A DNA stretch of 64,000 nt from assembly GCF_014748335.1 (NCBI RefSeq), contig NZ_JAAVIY010000007.1, positions 119,514-183,513 of the forward strand, given 5' to 3'. Below the pieces are notes generated by a model that did not search any database, was not told where the DNA came from, and saw only the letters and a program-made list of their open reading frames with translations. This stretch comes from Flavobacterium selenitireducens (GTDB lineage Bacteria; Bacteroidota; Bacteroidia; Flavobacteriales; Flavobacteriaceae). The translations under genes were made by a program, and so were the position numbers. Positions 1 to 8,839 of this stretch are shown here, one piece after another; within the stretch, counting starts at the first letter, position 1; each line of letters opens with the position of its first letter.

Positions 1-2
1 AT

Positions 3-881
3 TTATGGACGGAGTACATCGCAACCGAAAGGCACGCGGAATACATGGTTTTCCCGAGGATTGCCGCGTTGTCGGAAGTAGCGTGGGGAACGGCCCAGCC
101 GCAACAGTTCGCCCAATTCCAAAAGCGGCTGGCAACCCATATGGAATTGCTCGATAAGCTCAAAATCAACTATAGCCGCGCCATGTTCGGGTTATCGGCG
201 AAAGCATCGGCGTTTGGGCGCGACAAGATCGTGCTCGAATTCACTACCGCCGGCAAAAATCCCGAAATCCGCTACACGACCGACGGAAGCGAACCACAAC
301 CAGATTCGCCTCTGTTCCCCGGAAAAATCGTAATTCCCGGATCCGAAACCGTAAAAGCCGCACGGTTTGAAAACGGCGTCAAGATAGGAGGTACAACCCA
401 ACAGGAATTTACGTTCAGCAAGGCAACAGGCCACAAAGTCGAGCTTGCCGAGGCGCCGAGCAAACATTATCCCGGCGACGGCAACTTCACGCTCGTCAAC
501 GGGATTTTTGGGGACAAGGTAAAATTCGGGCGCGATTGGCTCGGATTCTCGGGCGTCGATCTCGATGCAGTCATCGATTTGGCCGACGTCAGGAAAATCC
601 AATCGGTAACGGCGAGTTTTTTACAGAGCAAGGGAAGTTGGATTTATTTTCCATCGCAAGTGCGCATTTTGATATCGAAAGACGGACAGGAATTTAAACA
701 GGTTGCGACGGTTTCCGCATCCGATATCGAAAAAGTCAAGGGAACGATCGACATCGCATTTAAAAGCCAGAAGGCGAGATTCGTGAAGGTCATAGCGAAA
801 AACACGATAAAAATTCCCGACGGAAATCCCGGCGCCGGAAACGCGGCCTGGCTTTTCGCCGACGAAATCCTGGTCAACTGA
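3..881 (+). CDS. Beta-N-acetylhexosaminidase (GH20), C-terminal part, 5' truncated by window edge
   Basis: The reading frame is open from base 3 and the start lies outside the window. The first residues, LWTEYIATERHAEYMVFPRI, followed by AALSEVAW, are the end of a GH20 catalytic barrel, where the conserved Trp of the W-T/S-E motif lines the GlcNAc pocket. After a linker comes a chitobiase-type C-terminal beta-sandwich (about residues 55-130 of the visible part, containing IRYTTDGSEP). The last 130 residues resemble an F5/8 or discoidin-like carbohydrate-binding domain. The family removes terminal beta-GlcNAc or GalNAc from glycans, usually in the periplasm or at the surface. The stop overlaps the start of the next gene by one base (TGATG), so the two are probably translationally coupled. 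Function is secure at family level; the substrate is unknown. Confidence 0.88.
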   Translation, partial: LWTEYIATERHAEYMVFPRIAALSEVAWGTAQPQQFAQFQKRLATHMELLDKLKINYSRAMFGLSAKASAFGRDKIVLEFTTAGKNPEIRYTTDGSEPQPDSPLFPGKIVIPGSETVKAARFENGVKIGGTTQQEFTFSKATGHKVELAEAPSKHYPGDGNFTLVNGIFGDKVKFGRDWLGFSGVDLDAVIDLADVRKIQSVTASFLQSKGSWIYFPSQVRILISKDGQEFKQVATVSASDIEKVKGTIDIAFKSQKARFVKVIAKNTIKIPDGNPGAGNAAWLFADEILVN

Positions 882-1864
882 TGAGCGCAAGACGAGATTT
901 TATCAAAAATGCCGCGATGGCCTCAGCAGCTTTGGCCGTAAAACCCATTCTTGAGCTGGATTTTCCCACCGGCGCAATACCCGGAAAACCAATCGTTTTG
1001 TCCACATGGGATTTCGGACTCAAAGCCAACGAAGCGGCCTGGAAGATACTCAGCTCATCGGGACGTGCGCTTGACGCAGTAGAGGCCGGAGTCAAAATTA
1101 CCGAGGCCGATCCCAATGAACGCAGCGTCGGTTATGGCGGCCGCCCGGATCGCGACGGCCGCGTGACCTTGGACGCGTGCATCATGGACGATTTTGCAAA
1201 CATCGGTTCGGTGGCGGCTTTGGAACATATCATGCACCCGATTTCAGTGGCCAGGGCGGTAATGGAGAAAACGCCCCACGTAATGCTCGTGGGCGACGGA
1301 GCGCTCTCTTTCGCGCTTTCACAAGGTTTCAAAAAACAGAACTTGCTTACCGAGCCTTCCGAAAAGGAATGGAAAGAGTGGCTTACAAAATCGGAATACA
1401 AGCCAAAGGTCAATATAGAAAACCACGATACGATTGGGATGATCGCCCTCGATGTGAACGGCAATCTCTCGGGAGCGTGCACGACGAGCGGCATGGCCTA
1501 TAAAATGCACGGGCGTGTCGGCGATTCGCCCATCATCGGGGCCGGATTGTATGTCGACAACGAAATAGGTGCGGCAACGGCCACAGGTCATGGCGAAGAA
1601 GTGATCCGGATTGCGGGGAGCCATCTCGTGGTCGAACTCATGCGACAAGGCAAGTCGCCCGAGAAAGCTTGCCAAGAGGCCGTGATGCGCATCGTGGCGA
1701 TTTCCAAAAAGCGGAACCAAAGCCTTCGCGACATACAGGTCGGATTCATTGCAATCAATAAAAAAGGCGAATTCGGGTCGTATTGCGTGCAGGACGGATT
1801 TAGCTATGCCGTTCACGACGCCAAAGGAAACCGAATGGCAAAGCCAGATTTCTACCTCAAATGA
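881..1864 (+). CDS. Glycosylasparaginase, N4-(beta-N-acetylglucosaminyl)-L-asparaginase
   Basis: An Ntn-hydrolase of the asparaginase 2 family, 327 aa. It hydrolyses the GlcNAc-Asn bond left after N-glycan trimming. The precursor cleaves itself before a Thr, seen here as NHDTIGM with catalytic Thr184. The downstream half carries the family's GRVGDSPIIGAGLY and ATATGHGEEVIR substrate-pocket motifs. The N-terminus, SARRDFIKN followed by an Ala-rich stretch, looks like a twin-arginine signal, so the enzyme is probably exported folded to the periplasm. It starts on the last base of the hexosaminidase stop and overlaps cutC by four bases (ATGA). The pairing with a GH20 enzyme suggests stepwise degradation of N-linked glycopeptides. 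Confidence 0.9.
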   Translation: MSARRDFIKNAAMASAALAVKPILELDFPTGAIPGKPIVLSTWDFGLKANEAAWKILSSSGRALDAVEAGVKITEADPNERSVGYGGRPDRDGRVTLDACIMDDFANIGSVAALEHIMHPISVARAVMEKTPHVMLVGDGALSFALSQGFKKQNLLTEPSEKEWKEWLTKSEYKPKVNIENHDTIGMIALDVNGNLSGACTTSGMAYKMHGRVGDSPIIGAGLYVDNEIGAATATGHGEEVIRIAGSHLVVELMRQGKSPEKACQEAVMRIVAISKKRNQSLRDIQVGFIAINKKGEFGSYCVQDGFSYAVHDAKGNRMAKPDFYLK

Positions 1865-2520
1865 AACTCGAAATAGCGTGTTTCAACTACGAATCGGCAA
1901 TTGTCGCTTCGCAATCGGGAGCTGACCGGATTGAGCTCTGCGCCGGTTTTGAAGTAGGAGGGACGACGCCGGATATTGCGCTTTTGCGTCGGTTGAAATC
2001 GGAAGTCGAAATCCCGATTTATGTCATGATTCGCCCGCGAGGTGGCGATTTCCTGTATTCGGATACGGAATTTGCGCAAATGAAATCGGCTATTTCGCAA
2101 TTCAAAACTTGGGCCGACGGCTTTGTTTTCGGGATATTGACACAGGGAAACCAAGTCGATGTGAAGCGAAATTCAGAGCTCGTCAAAACTGCCGGAAAGC
2201 CGTGTACGTTTCACCGTGCGTTTGATGATGTCAGCGATTTCAGTTCAGCGTTGGACGCTGTGATCTGCTGCGGTTTCAGCACAATCCTGACTTCGGCCGG
2301 GATTAGAAATGCGATCGGTAATTTAGAGGCGTTGCTAAAATTGGTAAAATCCGCAGATGGAAAAATCACCGTCATGCCCGGAGGCGGTGTTCGTTCGTCA
2401 AACATCGGAATAATCGAAACATCCGGAGCGCAATGGTTTCATTCCGCTGCGATTGTCGACGGGAGCCAATATACCGATCGTTCGGAAATCGAAAAAATGA
2501 AAAAGGCCGCGAAATCCTGA
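1861..2520 (+). CDS. cutC: CutC family protein (annotated as copper homeostasis)
   Basis: A TIM-barrel protein of the CutC family, 219 aa, slightly shorter than the usual 240-250. The diagnostic N-terminus is LEIACFNYESAIVASQSGAD then RIELCAGFEVGGTTP, followed by YVMIRPRGGDF, FHRAFDD and MPGGGVR. CutC was named for copper tolerance in E. coli, but its biochemical role is not firmly established. Here it is the third gene of a tightly overlapping operon with a hexosaminidase and a glycosylasparaginase (ATGA overlap), which argues for a link to glycan breakdown rather than metals. No signal peptide is visible, so it is probably cytoplasmic. The family assignment is certain; the function is not. 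Confidence 0.88.
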   Translation: MKLEIACFNYESAIVASQSGADRIELCAGFEVGGTTPDIALLRRLKSEVEIPIYVMIRPRGGDFLYSDTEFAQMKSAISQFKTWADGFVFGILTQGNQVDVKRNSELVKTAGKPCTFHRAFDDVSDFSSALDAVICCGFSTILTSAGIRNAIGNLEALLKLVKSADGKITVMPGGGVRSSNIGIIETSGAQWFHSAAIVDGSQYTDRSEIEKMKKAAKS

Positions 2521-2583
2521 ACTTAAATGCTATTTTGGAATTAAAACTTCAGCATCTGGCTTTGGCGTTTGTGGATGCCAATG

Positions 2584-3198
2584 CTAAAAAAGCCCGTTGA
2601 TTTCGGCGTCGATTCGGTTGTAGACCATTCCCAAATGCTCGGGATTGTTGACAAAATCGATGTTGTCTACGTCTATGATCACCAATTTTCCCTTGTTATA
2701 TGTAGAAATCCAGGCTTCGTAACGCTCGTTGAGGCGGCTCAGGTAATCAATTGAAATGGAATTCTCGTAATCGCGCCCGCGTTTGTGGATTTGCGCCACG
2801 AGATTAGGGATGGAACTTCTGAGGTAAATCAACACGTCAGGTGGCGCCACAAGCGATTCCATGAGCTCAAATAAAGAAGAGTAATTGTTGAAGTCGCGGT
2901 TGGTCATCAAGCCCATTGCGTGGAGATTGGGCGCGAAAATGTGCGCATCTTCGTAAATCGTGCGATCCTGTATGATCTTTTTTCCGCTTTCGCGGATTTG
3001 TAAAATCTGGCGGAAGCGACTGTTGAGGAAGTAGATCTGCAAATTGAACGACCAGCGCTCCATCTGATGGTAAAAATCGTCGAGGTAAGGATTGTCGACC
3101 ACGTCCTCGAAATGAGGTTCCCATTTGAAATGTTTGGCCAAAAGGCGTGTCAACGTTGTTTTCCCGGCTCCGATATTTCCTGCGACGGCTATGTGCAT
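2584..3198 (-). CDS. Deoxynucleoside kinase
   Basis: A 204 aa member of the deoxynucleoside kinase family (dCK/dGK/TK2-like). The P-loop GNIGAGKT lies at residues 7-14. A DRT motif (QDRTIYEDAHIFA) supplies the catalytic arginine region, and IYLRSSIPNLVAQIHKRGRD is the lid-like Arg-rich stretch. It phosphorylates salvaged deoxynucleosides with ATP in the cytoplasm. The gene overlaps the stop of the upstream secreted-protein gene by one base (TAATG), so the two are co-transcribed. The specific nucleoside cannot be read from the sequence. Confidence 0.9.
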   Translation of the reverse strand: MHIAVAGNIGAGKTTLTRLLAKHFKWEPHFEDVVDNPYLDDFYHQMERWSFNLQIYFLNSRFRQILQIRESGKKIIQDRTIYEDAHIFAPNLHAMGLMTNRDFNNYSSLFELMESLVAPPDVLIYLRSSIPNLVAQIHKRGRDYENSISIDYLSRLNERYEAWISTYNKGKLVIIDVDNIDFVNNPEHLGMVYNRIDAEINGLF

Positions 3199-3977
3199 TA
3201 GCGTAATTTTAATTTGTAGAGGCTGATTCCTTCGGATGTAAAAATAGCTAAATTTTGGGCGCCGTACCAGAAGCCCAATACAGATTTTTCGCCCAAATCG
3301 ACAAGCTGTTCCGTATTTCCGTCCAACGAAAAATGGCGCAGTTCCTTGTTTTTCAGGTAAAGGATCGAAGTGTCAGAAATGAATTGTGTCCTGGGCTCGA
3401 CGGGAAACTTTCCGACCGAAATTATTTTGCCGAAAAGATCACATGAAAAGCGGTTTCCCGAATCGTCGATCCAGTAGAAATGGTTGAAATTTGTTTCATA
3501 ATGCACAATGTCGCCTTTTATCGGCTGGGCGAGATACAGGACAGTATTTTTCAGGAAATCGTAAAGCCCGATTTGCTGGTTGATGCTATTGTAGATCCAA
3601 AGTCGGTTTTGGGATGCGTTTCCGGCGGCCGTCACGGTAAGCGGCTCGGGAAAATCGGAAAAATTGATGCGGCGGATTTCGTTGAGCTGGTTGTCGAGGA
3701 AGACGACCGCATTGAAATCTTTGTAGAACAACACGAGGTTCATCGGGTTGATGAGGTCGCCCCGGGCTATTTTGCCGAACGAAATGTTTTGGTATTGCAA
3801 CAATTTCCGCTCTTTTTCTTTGTAGAACGTATTGTCGGTGACGAAATAATTGGCGCCGAGATTGTCGAACCCGACAAACCAATCGGCCTTAGCCGGAATC
3901 TCCGAATGCAATTGTGGAAATTGGGCCGAGACGACGGCACCGCATAAAAAAAGGAAGGCCAGCAGGAAATTTTTCAT
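3198..3977 (-). CDS. Secreted or periplasmic protein of unknown function, beta-propeller-like
   Basis: A 259 aa protein with a clear Sec signal peptide (MKNFLLAFLFLCGAVVSA, cleavage before QFPQ). The mature part has alternating short beta segments with repeated WIYNS, FYWIDDSGN and ILYLKNKELRHFSLDGN phrases. This spacing suggests a beta-propeller, perhaps four or five blades, of the kind often found as hypothetical proteins in Flavobacteriia. No catalytic motif is visible. It is the first gene of a two-gene minus-strand unit with the downstream deoxynucleoside kinase. No function is proposed. Confidence 0.7.
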   Translation of the reverse strand: MKNFLLAFLFLCGAVVSAQFPQLHSEIPAKADWFVGFDNLGANYFVTDNTFYKEKERKLLQYQNISFGKIARGDLINPMNLVLFYKDFNAVVFLDNQLNEIRRINFSDFPEPLTVTAAGNASQNRLWIYNSINQQIGLYDFLKNTVLYLAQPIKGDIVHYETNFNHFYWIDDSGNRFSCDLFGKIISVGKFPVEPRTQFISDTSILYLKNKELRHFSLDGNTEQLVDLGEKSVLGFWYGAQNLAIFTSEGISLYKLKLR

Positions 3978-4157
3978 CGGAAACTAAGATACGATTAAAC
4001 TTTGAATCCCGTAGCCGGTCTAACGGTGGTCGAAAACACACCGGACCGACCGGGCGATTTGACTGGAGATGCGGAACGACAACAACATTTAACAGATTCT
4101 TGGTATTAACCAAAACCCGAATCTGTCATCTTTGCCTTATCAATCAGAAAAATACGT

Positions 4158-5057
4158 ATGAAAACAGTTATCTTAAGTTGTGTGTTCGCGTTGGTCGGAT
4201 GTTTTTCCCAAGCCCAGGATTTTCAAGGCATGGCGGTTTACGAATCCAAGACGAGCACGGCCGATTTCCAGGCCAGGATGGGCGAGAACCGCGAAATAAC
4301 ACCCGAAATGCAAAAGCGCATACAGGAAAATATGAAAGCGATGTTCGAAAAGACGTTCGTGCTTCATTTCGACAAGTCGGCATCGGTTTATAAAGAGGAA
4401 GAAAAATTGGAAACGCCGGGAAAGAACGGCGGGTTCAATATGAGAATGGCCTCGTCTTTCATGGGCGGAGGCGGAACGTACTACAAAAACGTAAAGTCCA
4501 AAACTTACACGATAGACAAGGATTTTCTCGGAAAGGAATTCCTCGTGACCGATTCGCTCCCGAAACTCGAGTGGAAAATGGAAAGCGAAACCAAGAAGAT
4601 AGGCGAGTATACGTGCTATAAGGCTACGGCTGTCGTCCCGGCGAGTAAATCGGATTTCCGGAATTTCCGTCCGAAAAAGCGGGACGAAGAAAAAAAGGAC
4701 GACAAAGCAAAGACCGAGACGGAGAAGAAGACGAATTTTATGGACGAGGTCGAAATGCCCAAAGACATTACCGTAACGGCTTGGTATACGCCCGAGATTC
4801 CCGTCAACCAAGGTCCGGAAAGTTATTGGGGACTGCCTGGCCTGATCCTCGAGATCAACGACGGCAAGACCGTGATTCTTTGTTCCAAAGTGGTGCTCAA
4901 CCCGAAAGACAAAGTGGCGATCAAAGCGCCTACGAAAGGCCAAAAGACGAGCCAGAAAGAATATGACGAAATCGTCGTGAAAAAAATGGAAGAAATGCGG
5001 GAAATGCGCGGCCAGGGCGGCCCGGGACAGAATCGCACGATGATCAGGATGAACTAA
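4158..5057 (+). CDS. GLPGLI family protein
   Basis: A 299 aa exported protein with a Sec signal peptide ending near SQAQ. It carries the diagnostic motif YWGLPGLILEINDGKTVI around residues 218-235, which names the family (GLPGLI). The C-terminal region is Met- and Glu-rich and ends in a Gly/Gln-rich tail. The middle contains a highly charged Lys/Asp/Glu linker (about residues 170-200). GLPGLI proteins in Bacteroidota commonly sit directly upstream of a TonB-dependent receptor with a carboxypeptidase-like N-domain, as here (5205-7928). The role is unknown, probably periplasmic or outer-membrane associated. The four start-proximal codons and the signal peptide support the chosen start. Confidence 0.88.
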   Translation: MKTVILSCVFALVGCFSQAQDFQGMAVYESKTSTADFQARMGENREITPEMQKRIQENMKAMFEKTFVLHFDKSASVYKEEEKLETPGKNGGFNMRMASSFMGGGGTYYKNVKSKTYTIDKDFLGKEFLVTDSLPKLEWKMESETKKIGEYTCYKATAVVPASKSDFRNFRPKKRDEEKKDDKAKTETEKKTNFMDEVEMPKDITVTAWYTPEIPVNQGPESYWGLPGLILEINDGKTVILCSKVVLNPKDKVAIKAPTKGQKTSQKEYDEIVVKKMEEMREMRGQGGPGQNRTMIRMN

Positions 5058-5204
5058 GGACAGTCAAAAAAGGGACGACCTCAATGAACAAACTAGCGAA
5101 TCAGCGAATGAACACCCGAAGCGCAGCCGAATGCACCTGAGCTAAACAAATACACAAATAAACCCAACAAATAAACCGTCAAAAAACGGATCCCAGCCAA
5201 ACAA

Positions 5205-7928
5205 ATGAGGAACTTTATTTTTTTGCTTCTCGGATGCATTTCCCTTTCCGCATTTTCCCAAAACATCCGCTTTGAAGGCAATATCGTCGACAACGACGGC
5301 AAACCGCTCGAAATGGCCAACGTCATGGCCGTCAACGTCGCCTCAAAGGGCATGGACGCCTATGCGATCACGAACGACAAAGGCAAATTCGTGCTCAACC
5401 TGAAGGCGTCGACCGCTTACACGATAAAGGTCAGCTATCTCGGCATGGCGAGCAAGGAAGTCAGCGTGACTACGACGACCGAAAACATGACCCAAAAGAT
5501 ACAGATGGAAGCCGGCGGAATCGAGCTCAACGCGGTCGAAATCGTCAAGGAAATGCCCGTTTCGATAAGCGGCGACACGATTTCCTATAATGCCGATTCG
5601 TTCAAGACCGGAACCGAACGCAAGCTCGAAGACGTGCTCAAAAAGCTGCCAGGAGTCGAAGTCAATGCGGACGGCGAGGTGGAAGTCGAAGGTAAAAAAG
5701 TCCAGAAATTGATGGTGGAAGGCAAGGATTTTTTTGACGGAGATACCAAGCTCGGCGTCAAGAACATACCGGCCGACGCTATCGACAAAGTCCAGGTATT
5801 GCGCAATTACAATGAGATCGGACAGCTCAAAGGCCTTGAGAACAACGAGGAAAATATTGCGATGAACATCAAGCTCAAAGACGGCAAAAAGAATTTTTGG
5901 TTTGGCGATCTCACCGCGGGAACCGGGATTGGGCATGAGGAAAACCGCTTTTTGGTCAATCCGAAGTTGTTCTACTACAATCCGAAATTCAGCGTGAACC
6001 TTATCGGGAATTTCAACAACATAGGCGAACTTCCGCTTACGATGCAGGATTATTTCAAGATGACTGGCGGGTTCCGTTCTGCCATGCGACGCAACGGGAC
6101 GAATTTCAACGTGTCGTCGAACGATCTCGGCATCGCAATGCTGCGCAACAACCGCGCTAAGGAAATCGACACGGATTTTGGTGCGGCCAACTTTTCGTAT
6201 AATCCGACAAAAGCCTGGAACATTAGCGGGTTCGGGATTTTCTCCCGCTCCAAAACCGACATGGAAACGGATTCCCAAACGGAATATATCGAAGAAGACA
6301 TTCAGGAAAATCGCGAAGACCGTTCGCGCCAACGCAGTAGTTTCGGGCTATTCAAACTCAGTTCGTCCTACAAGCCAAGCACGACGCTTCAATTCGATTA
6401 CGATGCGTTGCTCAAGACCTCGAAACAGGATGAAAACGCACGATTGTTGCGCGAGTCGATTGTGGACGGCGTGGCCAACACCGAGAATATCTTTACGAAC
6501 AAAGAACAGGATCCGATCTCGTTGAACCAAAACCTGAGTTTGTATTACACGCTCAACGAAAAGAATATTTTCGCCGTCGAGATGCAGCACCTTTATCAGA
6601 ACGAAGACCCGTTTTACAATGCGAACCTCGCGACCCAGCCGTTCAATTTTACCGAATACATTTCGGGACAATTGCGCAACGACATCAACCAGCAACGCTT
6701 TGTCAAAACCAACAAGTTCGACCTCAAAGCCGATTATTACTATGTGCTCACGCCAAAATCCAACCTGAACGTTTCGATAGGGAACACCTATTCGTACCAA
6801 AATTTCGACTCGCGCATTTTCCAGATTCTCGACAACGAGCAAATCAACGAACTCGATTCGCCCGAGAACCGGAACGATGTGAGTTATGCATTCAACGACG
6901 CCTTTGTCGGGCTGCATTACAAACTGCTTTTCGGGGCTTTTACGATAAATCCTGGTTTTAGCGTACACACGTTTTCGATGGCAAACGACCAGAACGATTC
7001 GGAATTCAAGCGGGATTTCATCAAGATTTTGCCTGATTTCTATATGATGTGGCAAATCAGGAAATCGGAAACCCTGACGTACAACTACTCGCTCACGAAC
7101 GATTTTACCGATATCAACCAATTGGCTGAAGGCTATGTTTTTTCGAACTACAACAGTCTTTTTCGCGGAAACCGTCAACTCGAAAACGCGACTTCCCAAG
7201 TGCATTCCCTGCGCTACTTTCGCTATAATATGTTCAATTTCGAGAATATTTTCGGAAACCTTATGTATACCAAAAGGACCGATGCGGTCAAGAACCAGGC
7301 GTTTTTCGACGGCGTCAACCAAACCAACACACCGTTCAATTCTCGCTTCGCGGACGAAACGATTTCGGGAATGGGAAGCTACGGCCGCTCTTTCCTCAGG
7401 TATTACAAAGCCCAGGTTAGCGCGTCGTTGAACTGGTCGAAATTCAACAACATCGTCTTAGTTCCGGACGTCGGCACGGGAGAGCTCGACCCGACGCGCC
7501 GCACCACGGAAAGCTTTACGCAAAACTACCGCATCAGTGCCTCGACACAGTTTCGCAAGTTGCCGAATCTCGAGGTCGGATACAATTTTACCGTCAATGA
7601 ATTCACGGGGCAAACGTTTTACACCGACCGACCGTTTGCCAAACTCGACTACTATTTCCTCGATGCGTTTTCTCTGGTGACGGAATACGAATTTTACCAT
7701 TATTACAACAAATCAGGTGCGAATACGGTAGACAACGAATACGATTTCCTGAGCGCGAGCCTGATTTACCAAAAGAAAGGCAGCAAATGGGAATACAAGG
7801 TGTCGGCCACCAACCTGCTCAACACGACGTCACTCAACGACAACAATTTCGACCAGTTCAGGATCACGAATTCGCAATATTACGTGCAGCCGCGCTATGT
7901 GATTTTGAGTTTGAGGTATAATTTGTAA
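5205..7928 (+). CDS. TonB-dependent receptor / outer membrane beta-barrel with carboxypeptidase-like regulatory domain
   Basis: A 907 aa outer-membrane protein with a Sec signal peptide (MRNFIFLLLGCISLSAFS). Residues about 20-100 form a CarboxypepD_reg-like beta-sandwich (NIVDNDGKPLEMANVMAVN). A plug-like region follows (LEDVLKKLPGVEVNADGEVE, VQVLRNYNEIGQLKGLENNEE), then a long beta-barrel rich in aromatic beta strands that ends in VILSLRYNL, a terminal strand suited to BAM insertion. It belongs to the OMP_b-brl_3 type that accompanies GLPGLI proteins. It presumably moves a peptide, metal or other ligand across the outer membrane using TonB energy. The 147-bp gap before it holds only A/C-rich low-complexity DNA, so it is probably in one unit with 4158-5057. 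Confidence 0.88.
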   Translation: MRNFIFLLLGCISLSAFSQNIRFEGNIVDNDGKPLEMANVMAVNVASKGMDAYAITNDKGKFVLNLKASTAYTIKVSYLGMASKEVSVTTTTENMTQKIQMEAGGIELNAVEIVKEMPVSISGDTISYNADSFKTGTERKLEDVLKKLPGVEVNADGEVEVEGKKVQKLMVEGKDFFDGDTKLGVKNIPADAIDKVQVLRNYNEIGQLKGLENNEENIAMNIKLKDGKKNFWFGDLTAGTGIGHEENRFLVNPKLFYYNPKFSVNLIGNFNNIGELPLTMQDYFKMTGGFRSAMRRNGTNFNVSSNDLGIAMLRNNRAKEIDTDFGAANFSYNPTKAWNISGFGIFSRSKTDMETDSQTEYIEEDIQENREDRSRQRSSFGLFKLSSSYKPSTTLQFDYDALLKTSKQDENARLLRESIVDGVANTENIFTNKEQDPISLNQNLSLYYTLNEKNIFAVEMQHLYQNEDPFYNANLATQPFNFTEYISGQLRNDINQQRFVKTNKFDLKADYYYVLTPKSNLNVSIGNTYSYQNFDSRIFQILDNEQINELDSPENRNDVSYAFNDAFVGLHYKLLFGAFTINPGFSVHTFSMANDQNDSEFKRDFIKILPDFYMMWQIRKSETLTYNYSLTNDFTDINQLAEGYVFSNYNSLFRGNRQLENATSQVHSLRYFRYNMFNFENIFGNLMYTKRTDAVKNQAFFDGVNQTNTPFNSRFADETISGMGSYGRSFLRYYKAQVSASLNWSKFNNIVLVPDVGTGELDPTRRTTESFTQNYRISASTQFRKLPNLEVGYNFTVNEFTGQTFYTDRPFAKLDYYFLDAFSLVTEYEFYHYYNKSGANTVDNEYDFLSASLIYQKKGSKWEYKVSATNLLNTTSLNDNNFDQFRITNSQYYVQPRYVILSLRYNL

Positions 7929-7934
7929 GCTTTT

Positions 7935-8082
7935 TTGAAGCTGTTCCCGCTCTTCGCGACAAGCTTTATCACAAAAACGCTGTTTTTACTAAACGCGAAG
8001 CGGCTTCTTAGGTCGCCTTTCGCGTTTGGTAAAATCTAGCGTTTTCCAGCTAAAGGCTTTCTGCTGCGATCGGGGCTAGGCT
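7935..8082. repeat. Intergenic GC-rich repeat element, copy 1
   Basis: The gap between the receptor and the next minus-strand gene begins with AGCTGTTCCCGCTCTTCGCG and ends with GATCGGGGCTAGG. Similar beginnings and ends bracket the segment at 11857-11996, and a related GGGCGTGTCGGC...GTCGGGCT hairpin lies at 63191-63246. This resembles a dispersed flavobacterial intergenic element. No reading frame with coding character is present. Confidence 0.45.
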
Positions 8083-8093
8083 CTCGTTCCGGT

Positions 8094-8792
8094 TCAACCG
8101 TTTATCACGAAACGCATCGCGGCCTTCCAGAATGCGGTCTGCGGCAGCACGATGAACAAGACCAATTCGCACAACCATATGAACGCGTAAAGCAAATAGG
8201 GGCTTTTGAGCATCGGCCTTTCGAGTTTGAACTTTTCGTAAAGCAGGATCGTGAACGCAAAAGCGAATGGCGTCGCGATCATTGCCAGTATGCCCGCGCC
8301 GTCCCCGACAAGATTTCCCATGAGACGGCCCAAACCGGGATTCAGGACGATCAGCGAGGCGCCTAAAATAAACGCGACATGCCAGCGCAGGTTGTTCTTT
8401 TTTACCATTGCGATCGCATAGCACAGGCTAAAGGTAATGGTGTCCAGAATCCCTCCGACAGATCGAACCGCCGCGTCCTCAGGAGAATTGGCGTAATTGC
8501 GCGGCAAGGCGTCGTAAACCAGCGCCAGTATAGAGAATACGAGCAAAGGCGCCAGAAAGTAGGAGAAGCGGCCCAGCGTTCGGTGCAATTCAAACTGCTT
8601 GTTCCGGATCAGGATGGGCTGCGTGATTACCAAGCCGAACCAAAGCAAGAACAAGATCAGGTGGAGGTGCGTCACGAAATAAAACTGGGACACGTCCGGA
8701 ATTTTCGAAAGATAGGATCGGTAGAACCCGGCGATGCTCACCAATGCGATCACGGCGAACAGCCACGCCAGTAATTTGTTGTTTTTCTCCAT
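8094..8792 (-). CDS. Integral membrane protein, DUF2306-like
   Basis: A 232 aa polytopic protein with about six or seven hydrophobic segments. After a short Lys/Asn N-terminus comes LLAWLFAVIALVSIAGFYRS, then HLHLILFLLWFGLVITQPIL, then HRTLGRFSYFLAPLLVFSIL. The conserved-looking histidines (HLH, HRTLG) inside or next to membrane segments recall DUF2306 and heme-type membrane proteins. It lies 47 bp downstream of a lipoprotein hydrolase gene on the same strand and may be co-transcribed with it. Function unknown. Confidence 0.72.
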   Translation of the reverse strand: MEKNNKLLAWLFAVIALVSIAGFYRSYLSKIPDVSQFYFVTHLHLILFLLWFGLVITQPILIRNKQFELHRTLGRFSYFLAPLLVFSILALVYDALPRNYANSPEDAAVRSVGGILDTITFSLCYAIAMVKKNNLRWHVAFILGASLIVLNPGLGRLMGNLVGDGAGILAMIATPFAFAFTILLYEKFKLERPMLKSPYLLYAFIWLCELVLFIVLPQTAFWKAAMRFVING

Positions 8793-8839
8793 TCCGCTTT
8801 ATTTTGTCTGGCTAGTTCTCGTCTTGTCAGTTTCCGGTA

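Noticed and set aside
5343..6332. 329-codon frame on the minus strand inside the receptor gene
   Set aside because: It is antisense to a well-supported outer-membrane receptor, lacks any family motif and has the Arg/His-rich bias of a shadow frame.
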